NCBI GenBank assembly: GCA_964247695.1
Contig: CAXTVI010000020.1
Coordinates: forward strand, 1 to 64,000
DNA length: 64,000 nt
Direction: 5' to 3'
Source of the DNA: Lichenicoccus sp964247695
GTDB lineage: Bacteria; Pseudomonadota; Alphaproteobacteria; Acetobacterales; Acetobacteraceae
Below are positions 34,365 to 42,896 of this stretch, one piece after another. Position 1 is the stretch's first letter; every line of letters begins with the position of its first letter. The translations under genes and the position numbers were made by a program. The notes under the pieces are model-generated. The model did not search any database. It saw nothing but the letters and a program-made list of their open reading frames with translations, and had not been told where the DNA came from.

Positions 34365-34381
34365 ATATGGACGTCCATCTT
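34365..34381. promoter_or_regulatory. Operator-like perfect palindrome before the SDR gene
   Basis: ATGGACGTCCAT (34367-34378) is a perfect twelve-base palindrome within AATATGGACGTCCATCTTG. It lies between the TetR stop and the SDR start and matches the site before the TetR gene apart from one core base. This strongly suggests binding by the adjacent TetR protein. Confidence 0.65.
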
Positions 34382-34427
34382 GGATGCTCAGGCGGCCGAT
34401 ATCCGGCTGCGTTCGAGGATCCAGACC

Positions 34428-35177
34428 ATGACCAGCCAAGTCGTCCTGATCACCGGTGCCCTGACCGGCATCGGCCGCGCCACCGCCTTCGCCTACGCCC
34501 ATGCGGGCGCGAAGCTCGTCGTGTCTGGCCGCCGTCCGGACGCCGGCCGTGACCTCGCCAGCGCGCTGCGCGACCTCGGGACCGAGGTGGAGTTCATCCA
34601 GGCGGACGTGCGCCACGAGGATGACGTGCGCGCCCTGGTCGACCAGACCGTCGCCCGGTTCGGGCGTCTCGACGTCGCCATCAACAATGCCGGCACCGAG
34701 GGGCGCATCGGCCCGATCGTCGAGCAGACGGTCGAGAACTACACCGCGACCTTCGACACCAACGTGCTCGGCGTGCTGCTGAGCCTCAAGCACCAGCTCC
34801 GCGTCATGCTGCCGCAGGGCCACGGCAACATCGTCAACGTCTCCTCGGTGGCAGGCTCGGTGGGCTTTCCGGGTGCCGCGGTCTACGTCGCCAGCAAGCA
34901 CGCGGTCGAGGGCCTGACCAGGAGTGCTGCGCTCGAGGCCGCGAAGTCCGGCGTGCGGGTCAACGCGATCGCCCCCGGGCCGATCGTCACCGGCATGCTG
35001 GACCGCTTCACCGGCGGCTCCGACGAAGGCAAGTCGTTCATGACCTCGCTGGTCCCGGCCGGCCGTCTCGGCAATGTCGAGGAAGTCGCGCAGGCGATCC
35101 TGTTCCTGGCGTCGGACAAGGCGCCGTTCATCACCGGACAGAGCCTCGCCATCGATGGCGGCATCCTGGCCGGGTGA
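34428..35177 (+). CDS. Short-chain dehydrogenase/reductase (SDR)
   Basis: 249 residues, a classical SDR. The coenzyme loop is LITGALTGIGRATAF (TGxxxGIG), with NNAG at DVAINNAGTEG, the catalytic Ser in NVSSVAGSVG, and the YVASK catalytic Tyr-Lys pair; PGPIVTGML and the C-terminal ITGQSLAIDGG are also standard. SGRR after the second strand (Arg pair) favours NADPH. Substrate is unknown. The operator-like palindrome upstream ties it to the TetR gene, so it may be induced by the compound that it reduces, as with quinone or aldehyde reductases. Confidence 0.92.
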   Translation: MTSQVVLITGALTGIGRATAFAYAHAGAKLVVSGRRPDAGRDLASALRDLGTEVEFIQADVRHEDDVRALVDQTVARFGRLDVAINNAGTEGRIGPIVEQTVENYTATFDTNVLGVLLSLKHQLRVMLPQGHGNIVNVSSVAGSVGFPGAAVYVASKHAVEGLTRSAALEAAKSGVRVNAIAPGPIVTGMLDRFTGGSDEGKSFMTSLVPAGRLGNVEEVAQAILFLASDKAPFITGQSLAIDGGILAG

Positions 35178-35196
35178 AGCTCAGGGCGCCCCCCGG

Positions 35197-36108
35197 TCAG
35201 CGGCGGAGGCAACGAGGCTGTTCTCGCTCTGCCTCCACGCCCAGGAGCCCCTCTTTCATGGCATGCAGCTCTCGCGCACGCTGCTCGGTGATCCGGGGAT
35301 AGCTCATCCCGATCCCCTCCAGGGTGTCGACGACGATCTGCGACACGATGAGCCGCGCGTTCTCCTTGTCGTCGGCCGGCACCACATACCAGGGCGAATC
35401 ATCCGTGCTCGTCGCACTTAGGCACTCCTCGTAGGCCATCCGATACTGCTTCCAGAACCTCCGCTCCTCGATGTCGGCGGCAGTGATTTTCCAGTTCTTG
35501 TCCGGTCGCTCGATGCGCTCCAGGAAGCGTCGTCGCTGCTCCGCTTTCGAGAGGTGCAGGAAGATCTTGACCACCAGCGTCCCGTTCCCGTGCAGGTGAC
35601 GTTCGAGATCCATGATCGAGCGATACCGGTCGTGCCAGAGCCTGGCCTCGTGGTGCGGCGGATCCGGGATGTCCTCGCGGCCCAGCATGTCGCGATGCAC
35701 GCGGACGACGAGCACCTCCTCGTAGTAGGACCGGTTGAAGATTCCGATGCGCCCCCGCTCCGGCAGGTCGCGTGTGGTCCTCCAGAGGAAGTCGTGCTGC
35801 AATTCGTTCGCACTGGGCTGCTTGAAGCTGAACACCTGGCAGCCCTGCGGATTGACCCCGGACATCACGTGTCGGATCGCACCGTCCTTGCCGGCCGCGT
35901 CCATCGCCTGGAAGATCAACAGGACGGCGCGGCGGCCGGATGCGTAGTGGAGTTGCTGGAGTTCACTCAGCCTCGCGACATGCGCGGCCAGCATCGCCTC
36001 GTAGCTGGACTTCCCGCCATAGACCGGAGCAACCCGCGTCGGCCGCTCCCTGAGGTCGAGCTTGTCACCCTCTCGAACCAGATAATCCCTGATGCGGAGA
36101 GTGATCAT
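35197..36108 (-). CDS. ppk2: Polyphosphate kinase 2 family protein, class III-like
   Basis: 303 residues, one PPK2 domain. Walker A is FQAMDAAGKDG (residues 67-76), followed by RHVMSGVNPQGCQVFSFKQP, HDFLWRTTRDLPERG, and the Walker B/lid segment IFNRSYYEEVLVVRVH. The MDAAGKDG form and HVMSGVNPQG block resemble class III enzymes, which phosphorylate both AMP and ADP using polyphosphate. The start at 36108 is an ATG 20 bases after the stop of the P-type ATPase upstream on the same strand, so the two are probably one transcript. Class assignment is by motif only. Confidence 0.88.
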   Translation of the reverse strand: MITLRIRDYLVREGDKLDLRERPTRVAPVYGGKSSYEAMLAAHVARLSELQQLHYASGRRAVLLIFQAMDAAGKDGAIRHVMSGVNPQGCQVFSFKQPSANELQHDFLWRTTRDLPERGRIGIFNRSYYEEVLVVRVHRDMLGREDIPDPPHHEARLWHDRYRSIMDLERHLHGNGTLVVKIFLHLSKAEQRRRFLERIERPDKNWKITAADIEERRFWKQYRMAYEECLSATSTDDSPWYVVPADDKENARLIVSQIVVDTLEGIGMSYPRITEQRARELHAMKEGLLGVEAEREQPRCLRR

Positions 36109-36128
36109 CGCCTTCCCCACGTGATGGG

Positions 36129-38690
36129 TCACAGGGCGGCCTTGCGCGTCGACACTGCCGCGGCCTGGCCCGTCATGGTGCGGCTGGGGACGGGCCTGGT
36201 GGCGGAAACAGCCCCGGCCGGGGGCACCGCGCGGACGGCCGCGACCCTCGTCCCGGAGCGATCGAGGAGGCGGTAGGTGAGCAGCTTTGCCCGGTCGTTC
36301 AAGAGGAACCAGGCTCCGGCATAGATCCACACCATCAGGGCCCAGTACCAGGCAAGCGGCGTGACCAGACCGAGGCCGAAGATCGCAACGCACGTAGCCA
36401 CCACCTGTGTGCCCAGGACGGCCATCCAGAGGATCCTGGCCGGTCGGATGGACCAGAAAGCCCCTCGGGTGCGGGTCAGGAAAATCGTGAGATGCCCTGC
36501 GACCGAGAGCTTGAGGTACATCAGCGTCTGGACCTGCGCGCGATCCAGATGGAGCACCCGCTCCCCGATGTAGAACAGCCCGAACGCGGCGATCACGCCC
36601 AGCACGCCCAGCACCGTCGACACGCCCAGGACCACGCGCATGTTCCAGGCTTCCGGCGCGTCGCGGTAGTGCACGTTGTCATAGGCGATCGACAGGATTG
36701 CGCCATCGTTCAGCAGCGCCAGCATGACGATCATCACCGCCGTCAGCGGATAGAAGTTGAAAACCAGGATGGCCAGCGTCATGAAGAACAGCACGCGCAA
36801 CGTTTCGGCGATCCGGTAGATGGCGTAGCTGTTCATCCGCTGGAAGATGCGCCGGCTCTCCTTGATCGCCTCGATGATCACCGAGAGCCCGGGCGTCATC
36901 AGCACGATCGATGCAGCCGCACGGGCCGCGTCCGTGGCACCCGAGACCGCGATGCCACAGTCGGCCTTCTTCAGGGCGGGGGCGTCGTTGACGCCATCGC
37001 CCGTCATGCCGACGATGTGGTCGTGCCTCTGCAGGGTATCGACGATGTGGAACTTGTGCTCCGGAAAGACCTGAGCAAAACCATCCGCCTGTTCGATCGA
37101 CCGCGCCGTTGCGGCACCTTCGTCATGCGTGGCGTCACCCAGGCCGGCGCCGTCCAGGATATTGGCGCCCATCCCGAGCGTCTTCGCCGTCTCCCGGGCG
37201 ATGGCCAGCGCGTCGCCGGTGACCATCTTGATCCTGACGCCCATCTGCCGCGCCGTTGCAATCGTCGACCTGGCGTCCTCGCGCGGTGGATCGAACAGCG
37301 GCAGGACGCCGAGCATCCGCCAATTGCCGTCGCCGTCGGCACGCGCGACACCGAGTGCCCTGAAGCCGCGAGCGGCAAAATCGTCGACGGCCTTGGTCAC
37401 CGCCTTGTTGACCGCATCGGTGCTTGCCGCCAGCGCGAGGATGACCTGGGGCGCTCCCTTGGTGACCTTGAAAAGGGTGCCGTCCGTGGCCTTGATCGTG
37501 GCCTCGGTGCGCTTGTGCACAGGGTCGAACGGCTGGAAATGCTGCAGGGCATAGCCCTGCAACACCGTCTTGTCCTTCACCCCGGCCAGCACGGCCAGGT
37601 CGATGGTGTCGTCGTTGTCCGCGCGCGACGCCAGCGCTGCATTGAGGATGACAGCGGCGGCGGGAACGTCGGCCACGCTGTATGGCTCGCCGAGCGTCAG
37701 CTTGTTCTGGGTCAGGGTGCCGGTCTTGTCGGCACACAGCACATCCACTCCCGCCAGTTCCTCGATCGCCACGAGCTTGCTGACGATGGCCTGTTCCCTG
37801 GCGAGCAGGCGCGCTCCCACCGCCATCGTGACCGACAGCACCGTAGGCATCGCCACGGGGATCGCCGCCACCGTCAGCACCAGGGCGAACTGGAGTGTGG
37901 TGAGGATCGGTTCCCCGCGATAGATGCCGACCCCGATGATGACCGCGACCAGCACGACCGCCAGCCCGATGAGGTAGTTGCCGATCTTGAGGACGGCCTT
38001 CTGGAAATGGCTTGTGGTATGGGCCGTCTCGACAAGTTCCGCGGTCTTGCCGAAGTAGGTCTTGCTGCCGGTGGCATAGACCATCGCGCCGATCTCTCCG
38101 CGCCGGATGATCGAGCCCGAGAAGACCGCTTCACCCGACTTCCTGGCGGTCGGCAGCGACTCGCCGGTCAGTGCCGACTGATCCACCGAGATCTCGTCGC
38201 CGTCCAGCAGGCGCGCATCCGCCGGCACGATGTCACCCAGTCGGAGGCGGACGACGTCGCCGGGAACGAGGTCCCTGGCGGGCGGCGTGACCCACTTGCC
38301 GTCACGCCTGACACGGGCCTTGATCGCCAGCTTGGCTTTCAGAGCCTCGATGGCATTGCCTGCCTGCCGCTCCTCCCAGAAGCCGATCGTTGCGTTCGCC
38401 ACGAGCAGCAGCAGGATGATGAAGAAGTCCGGCCAGTGGCGGACAATGCCCGAAAGCACCACCGCCACCTCGATCATCCAGGGGATCGGCCCCCAGAAAT
38501 ACGACAGGAACTTCAGTAGCGGATTGTCGCTCTCCTCCTCGATCTCGTTGGGACCGTACTGCGTGAGCCGCCTTGTCGCCTCGACCTGGGTCAGCCCGTC
38601 CGGCGACGAGGCGAGTTGCGTCTCGACCTGATCCATCGGCAGGGTCTGCAGGTCGCTCTTGATCTTAGCCGCCGAAGATACGTCTGCCAT
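36129..38690 (-). CDS. Plasma-membrane-type proton-translocating P-type ATPase
   Basis: 853 residues, typical of type III (PMA1-like) proton pumps and shorter than most Ca2+ ATPases. Motifs: GESLPT (actuator TGES), the phosphorylation site CADKTGTLTQNKL near residue 318, KGAPQVI in the nucleotide domain, MVTGDALAIA, and TGDGVNDAPALKKADCGIAV. About ten membrane helices are seen. Such pumps expel protons with ATP, supporting pH homeostasis in acid surroundings or during energy limitation. The C-terminal tail is short. The downstream neighbour is the polyphosphate kinase. Confidence 0.92.
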   Translation of the reverse strand: MADVSSAAKIKSDLQTLPMDQVETQLASSPDGLTQVEATRRLTQYGPNEIEEESDNPLLKFLSYFWGPIPWMIEVAVVLSGIVRHWPDFFIILLLLVANATIGFWEERQAGNAIEALKAKLAIKARVRRDGKWVTPPARDLVPGDVVRLRLGDIVPADARLLDGDEISVDQSALTGESLPTARKSGEAVFSGSIIRRGEIGAMVYATGSKTYFGKTAELVETAHTTSHFQKAVLKIGNYLIGLAVVLVAVIIGVGIYRGEPILTTLQFALVLTVAAIPVAMPTVLSVTMAVGARLLAREQAIVSKLVAIEELAGVDVLCADKTGTLTQNKLTLGEPYSVADVPAAAVILNAALASRADNDDTIDLAVLAGVKDKTVLQGYALQHFQPFDPVHKRTEATIKATDGTLFKVTKGAPQVILALAASTDAVNKAVTKAVDDFAARGFRALGVARADGDGNWRMLGVLPLFDPPREDARSTIATARQMGVRIKMVTGDALAIARETAKTLGMGANILDGAGLGDATHDEGAATARSIEQADGFAQVFPEHKFHIVDTLQRHDHIVGMTGDGVNDAPALKKADCGIAVSGATDAARAAASIVLMTPGLSVIIEAIKESRRIFQRMNSYAIYRIAETLRVLFFMTLAILVFNFYPLTAVMIVMLALLNDGAILSIAYDNVHYRDAPEAWNMRVVLGVSTVLGVLGVIAAFGLFYIGERVLHLDRAQVQTLMYLKLSVAGHLTIFLTRTRGAFWSIRPARILWMAVLGTQVVATCVAIFGLGLVTPLAWYWALMVWIYAGAWFLLNDRAKLLTYRLLDRSGTRVAAVRAVPPAGAVSATRPVPSRTMTGQAAAVSTRKAAL

Positions 38691-38844
38691 CTTATACTTC
38701 CGTTCATCCAGAGGATGGTCGTCATCGCCTGTCGCGGACCTCGCGAGATCAGCGCAAGGGATCGCAGGGAGGTCCTGCGCAACAACCGGGCACGTGTTGC
38801 CGATGCCGGCCTATTTCAGGCGGGAGGCTCCGGAGGTCCCGGAT

Positions 38845-38868
38845 GCGGCCGGACTGCTGCCCGGCCGC
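38845..38868 (-). terminator. Hairpin after the UPF0182 gene
   Basis: GCGGCCGG (38845-38852) and CCGGCCGC (38861-38868) form an eight-base-pair GC stem with an eight-base loop, six bases beyond the UPF0182 stop on the minus strand. No U-tract follows. It may separate this gene from the ATPase-PPK2 unit downstream. Confidence 0.5.
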
Positions 38869-38874
38869 CATCGG

Positions 38875-41526
38875 TCAGCCGCCCGGCGACTTGCTGAACA
38901 CTGCCAGCGGCTTCTGGGTGATGAACAGGTTGGCCATCGCCTCGTCCAGGGTCGGCTCCATCACCACCTTGTCGCCCGTGACCGCGATCACGCGCTTGAG
39001 CTGCGGAAAGTTCTCGCCGGCCGATTGCAGGTAGATCGGAACGATGTAGAGGAACGCGTTCTCGATCGGCGTAACGATGAGCTTGCCGCGTATCACGTGC
39101 GACCCCGACTGGTCCCACAGGGTGAGCTGTTGCGATATTGTCGGGTCCTGGTCGATCATCGCCTCGATCTGGCTCGGACCGTAGGTCAACTTCTCCTTGG
39201 GCAACTGGTAGAACAGCTTCGAGCCGTATCCCGGGAAATCCGAACGGGCCGCCATCCAGGAGATCATGTTGTTGCGGCCCTGCGGCGTGAACGGCGTCAT
39301 CAGCAGGTACTCCAGCGTGGCGCTCCCCGGCAGCTTCATCAGCATGTAGTAGGGCTCCATCGGCGTCTGCTGTCCGCCATAGGTCTCGTTCGGCGCGACC
39401 CACAGATCCTCGCGGTTGTAGAAGACCTGGGGGTCGGTCATGTGAAAGGTCTTGTATTCGTCGGCCTGGATCGCGAACAGGTCCTCGGGATAGCGCAGAT
39501 GCGCCTTCAGATCCGGCGACAGCGACGCGAGGTCCTTGAAGACCCCCGGGAATGCCCGGCTGTAGGCCGCGAGGATCGGGTCCTTCGGGTCCATGGCGTA
39601 GAACTGCACCGACCCGTCGTACATGTTGGCGACAATCTTTACCGAGTTACGGATGTAGTTGACGTCGGCGGCGAAGCCGGCCGGATGTGGATTGGCGTAC
39701 GGATAGTGATCCGAGGTCGTGTAGGCGTCCTGGATCCAGAACATGCGGCCGTTGCTGAGCACCGGATACGGATCGGAGTCGAGCTGCAGGAACGGCGCAA
39801 TATTGGTGACGCGCCGCTGGATGTCGCGCCAGATCTGGATCCTGGTGCGCGGGCCGATGTACGATGTCAGAAGGATGTTGATGTCGCCCTGCGTCCAGGC
39901 GAACAAGGCCCGGCGCCAAAGACTGTCAAGCGGGATGCCACCGGATCCGGCGTAGCTGGTATAGACGTTGTCGTTGCCCCTTGGATAGTCGAACTCCTTT
40001 GTCCGCGTGCCGACGATCCTGTAGCCGGGCATCGTCCTGCCGTAATAGATTGCCGGTTGCGTGATGCTGAGGCCAGCGGTCGATCTCGCGGGGACGTCTT
40101 CGAGGAGATATTGCGGGAAGCCTCCGCCGACTGTCCTGGAGGTGAGGTTCATCACCAGGCCGTAGCCGTGCGTGAACTGCAGATACTCGTTGACCCAGGT
40201 CTGCGCCGCCTCCGGCAGCTCGCGGGACAGCTCGCGTGTCGCGAGCATCACCTGGTGATAGCCGTCAGGGAGATGGTAGCGATCCACTCCGACATTGTAG
40301 AACTCGTAATAGAGCCGGATCGCCTGGGTCTGCTGAAACATCTGCAGCAGCGGGCGGGCATCCCACAGCCGGATGTTCTCGATCGTCTCCTGGTTGCGCG
40401 CGATGACCGCCGGCGTGAGATCGGCAAGGGCGGGGTAGGATGTCTCCTGCACGTTCGTCAGGTCATAGGCGCGGCGCGTGTAGTCGATGTAGGACTTCAG
40501 GTATGGTGTCTCGTACGCCAGTTCGCTGGGTTGGACGAGGAACTTCTGGAACAGGGTCGGGATCAGCATGACCGTGAGGACATAGATCGCAACGAAGCCG
40601 CCGCAGCCCAGCAGCATCGGCTTCAGGCGCGGCCGGACGATGTTCACCGCGAGCAGGGCGCAGGCGACCGCGGCGAGCACGACCATGCACCACAGCGCGG
40701 CGTTCGTCAGGTGCGCCGCGGTATAGCCTGCGCCGTACACGACGCCCATTGTCGAGTACACGAGCTCGTAGTGACCGAGCAGCAGCCCGATACCCCAGTC
40801 GGCGGCGAAGATCAGGAGCAGCAACGACAGATGCGATGTCGCGCGTCCGGCCAAGGCGCCGCTGTTTCCGCGGCTCCGGCCAACAGCCTGGAAATATGAA
40901 TAGACGAGAACGACCGCGCCGGCGGTCATGATGGTCAGCAGCATCACGCTGGTCTGCAGCATCTGGTAGAATGGCAGGCGGAACACGTAGAACCCGACAT
41001 CGATTCCATGCAGGGGGTCGGCAACGCCAAAGGCGCCGCCGTACCGGAAACGCAACCAGGTGTCCCATTGACCGAAGAATGCATCGGCGGCGACCCAGGC
41101 GATCATCAGGCTGGCCATGATGATACCGGAATGAAGAAGATGCGGAGTGAGTTCCAGCTCCACGGATCCCGTGGCCTTCGGAACCAGCGCTCTCGACATC
41201 AGGCTGCGACCGGCCGGAACGCCACCGTTGAGCAGCGCCTTGCGCAGGTTCAGCCATGCGAACGTGAAGACGATGGCGAACGAAGTCGCATACATCGTCC
41301 ATTGGACGGAGAGCATCGTCCAGAAGATACCGGTGTAGTGCAGCTGCCCCATCCACAGCCATTTCTCGAGATAGCCGGTCACCATGCTGACGGCGATCAG
41401 CAGGAGAACGACGCCGGGAAGGACATACCGGGCCAGCAGGCGCAGCGTGCGTTGACGACCCGGTGGTCTCGGGTCCCGCTCGGCTTTCCTGAACGGGACC
41501 ACCGGGCCGAACGCGTTCGTATCCAT
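38875..41526 (-). CDS. UPF0182 family large membrane protein
   Basis: 883 residues. The N-terminal third has about seven hydrophobic helices (for example YVLPGVVLLLIAVSMVTGYL near residue 35), and the rest is a large probably extracytoplasmic region with blocks typical of UPF0182: LQFTHGYGLVMN, YPRGNDNVYTSYAGSGGIPL, YTTSDHYPYANP, YNREDLWVAPNETYGGQQTPMEPYY and FTPQGRNNMISWMAAR. The function of this family is not known. It is best known from actinobacteria and cyanobacteria. The ATG at 41526 has GGAG seven or eight bases before it. It lies 184 bases upstream of the P-type ATPase gene, on the same strand. Confidence 0.9.
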   Translation of the reverse strand: MDTNAFGPVVPFRKAERDPRPPGRQRTLRLLARYVLPGVVLLLIAVSMVTGYLEKWLWMGQLHYTGIFWTMLSVQWTMYATSFAIVFTFAWLNLRKALLNGGVPAGRSLMSRALVPKATGSVELELTPHLLHSGIIMASLMIAWVAADAFFGQWDTWLRFRYGGAFGVADPLHGIDVGFYVFRLPFYQMLQTSVMLLTIMTAGAVVLVYSYFQAVGRSRGNSGALAGRATSHLSLLLLIFAADWGIGLLLGHYELVYSTMGVVYGAGYTAAHLTNAALWCMVVLAAVACALLAVNIVRPRLKPMLLGCGGFVAIYVLTVMLIPTLFQKFLVQPSELAYETPYLKSYIDYTRRAYDLTNVQETSYPALADLTPAVIARNQETIENIRLWDARPLLQMFQQTQAIRLYYEFYNVGVDRYHLPDGYHQVMLATRELSRELPEAAQTWVNEYLQFTHGYGLVMNLTSRTVGGGFPQYLLEDVPARSTAGLSITQPAIYYGRTMPGYRIVGTRTKEFDYPRGNDNVYTSYAGSGGIPLDSLWRRALFAWTQGDINILLTSYIGPRTRIQIWRDIQRRVTNIAPFLQLDSDPYPVLSNGRMFWIQDAYTTSDHYPYANPHPAGFAADVNYIRNSVKIVANMYDGSVQFYAMDPKDPILAAYSRAFPGVFKDLASLSPDLKAHLRYPEDLFAIQADEYKTFHMTDPQVFYNREDLWVAPNETYGGQQTPMEPYYMLMKLPGSATLEYLLMTPFTPQGRNNMISWMAARSDFPGYGSKLFYQLPKEKLTYGPSQIEAMIDQDPTISQQLTLWDQSGSHVIRGKLIVTPIENAFLYIVPIYLQSAGENFPQLKRVIAVTGDKVVMEPTLDEAMANLFITQKPLAVFSKSPGG

Positions 41527-41745
41527 CTGAGTCGCTCCATGAACCGGATAAAGACACGCGTCGGCGATCCGTCGCCTCATGAGAGCTGGAACTACCGAAG
41601 GGGCCAGTCTCGCGCCAATATACAGTTCTGGACCGGTACGTTCTGGATCGCGAGTATCGGAATCTACTCAGCGGGCAGGCATCAATGTTGCTGCAGACGT
41701 CGCGGGCACCCGGTTGACGGATGCATGCCGACTTTCTGCTCGAGC

Positions 41746-41760
41746 GGGCGAGACTCGCCC
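41746..41760 (-). terminator. Possible hairpin after the aminotransferase gene
   Basis: GGGCGAGACTCGCCC is a perfect inverted repeat eight bases past the aminotransferase stop on the minus strand. Without a U-tract it is only a possible terminator. The rest of 41527-41768 shows nothing recognisable. Confidence 0.35.
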
Positions 41761-41768
41761 CTTAGGCC

Positions 41769-42896
41769 TTACGCCTTGCCCGGAACCGCGTCGACCACCC
41801 GCGCGACCTCCGCGTCGGTCAGGTCCGGATGGATCGGCAGGGCGAGGATGCGGGTCGCGAGATCCTCCGAGACCGGCAGCGTCACCCCGTCATGCTGGTC
41901 GCGATAGGCCGGCTGGTGGTGCAGCGGGCGCGGATAGTAGATTGCACTCGGCACGCCCGCCTGCCGCAGCGCCTCCTGCGTTGCGGCGCGGACGTCCGCA
42001 TCCGGCAGCAGCACCGCATACACCGCCCAGGCGCTGGTGCTGTCGGGCACCCGCGCTGGCGTTGCAAGCTTGCGCGACAAACCCGCGTCATACGCGCGCG
42101 CGATCGCCTCGCGCCGGGCGAGTTCCGCGTCGAACACGTCGAGCTTGGCAAGCAGCACCGCGGCCTGCAGCGTATCCAGCCGTCCGTTCATGCCGGTGCG
42201 CAGCACCTCGTAGCGGGTCTCGCCCTCGCCATGCGTGCGCAGCGACCGGTATAGCGACGCGCGTGCCGGATCGTCGGTGAGCAGCGCGCCGGCATCGCCA
42301 TAGCCGCCCAGCGGCTTCGAGGGAAAGAAGCTGATCGCGGTGGCGTCCGCCTCGCGCCCGAGCCGGCGTCCGCCCAGGCTCGCCCCGAAGGCCTGCGCGC
42401 AGTCGTCGAGCAGGAACATTCCTTCCGCGTGCGCGATCCGACGCAGTTCCACCCACGGCGCCGGCTGCCCGAACAGGTCGACGCCGACGATCGCCGCCGG
42501 TCGCAACCGGCCGGCGCGGCGCACGATCCCGATTCGCTCGCGCAGCGACGCGCAGTCGATCTGGAAGCTGAGCGGATCCACATCGACGAACACCGGCGTC
42601 GCTCCCAGCAGCAGCGGCACCTCGGCGGTCGCGGTATAGGTGAAGGCCGGCAGGAACACGGCGTCACCCGGCCCGATGCCCTCGGCCATCATCGCGATCT
42701 GCAGCGCGTCGGTGCCGGAACTGACGCCGACGCAGTCGTCCGCCCCGCAATAGGCGGCCAGCCGCTGCTCCAGCTCCCCGACCTCGGGGCCGAGCACGAA
42801 CTGGCAGTGCGCCAGCACCGTTTCGAGCCGCGCCCGCAGGCCGGCCGCGATACGGGCCTGCTGCGCCTTGAGGTCGAGAAAGGCGATCGGGGTCAT
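41769..42896 (-). CDS. DegT/DnrJ/EryC1/StrS family sugar aminotransferase
   Basis: 375 residues. The PLP site is ISFFPSKPLGGYGDAGA with the Schiff-base Lys, supported by CVGVSSGTDALQIAMMAEGI, DDCAQAFGA and the C-terminal PSAIYYPRPLHHQPAY. The N-terminal FLDLKAQQARI is typical of the PglE/WbpE/WlbE group that aminates keto-sugars of UDP-GlcNAc origin using glutamate. The gene upstream encodes the membrane 4,6-dehydratase that would supply the keto-sugar, and the genes overlap by four bases (ATGA on the minus strand), so they act together. Exact sugar is not certain. Confidence 0.92.
   Translation of the reverse strand: MTPIAFLDLKAQQARIAAGLRARLETVLAHCQFVLGPEVGELEQRLAAYCGADDCVGVSSGTDALQIAMMAEGIGPGDAVFLPAFTYTATAEVPLLLGATPVFVDVDPLSFQIDCASLRERIGIVRRAGRLRPAAIVGVDLFGQPAPWVELRRIAHAEGMFLLDDCAQAFGASLGGRRLGREADATAISFFPSKPLGGYGDAGALLTDDPARASLYRSLRTHGEGETRYEVLRTGMNGRLDTLQAAVLLAKLDVFDAELARREAIARAYDAGLSRKLATPARVPDSTSAWAVYAVLLPDADVRAATQEALRQAGVPSAIYYPRPLHHQPAYRDQHDGVTLPVSEDLATRILALPIHPDLTDAEVARVVDAVPGKA

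Noticed and set aside
36492..38519. 675-codon open frame antisense to the P-type ATPase
   Set aside because: Low-complexity His/Arg/Asp composition, no recognisable motif; the ATPase on the other strand is complete.
38659..40899. 746-codon open frame antisense to UPF0182
   Set aside because: Composition typical of a shadow frame and no domain; UPF0182 blocks are intact on the minus strand.
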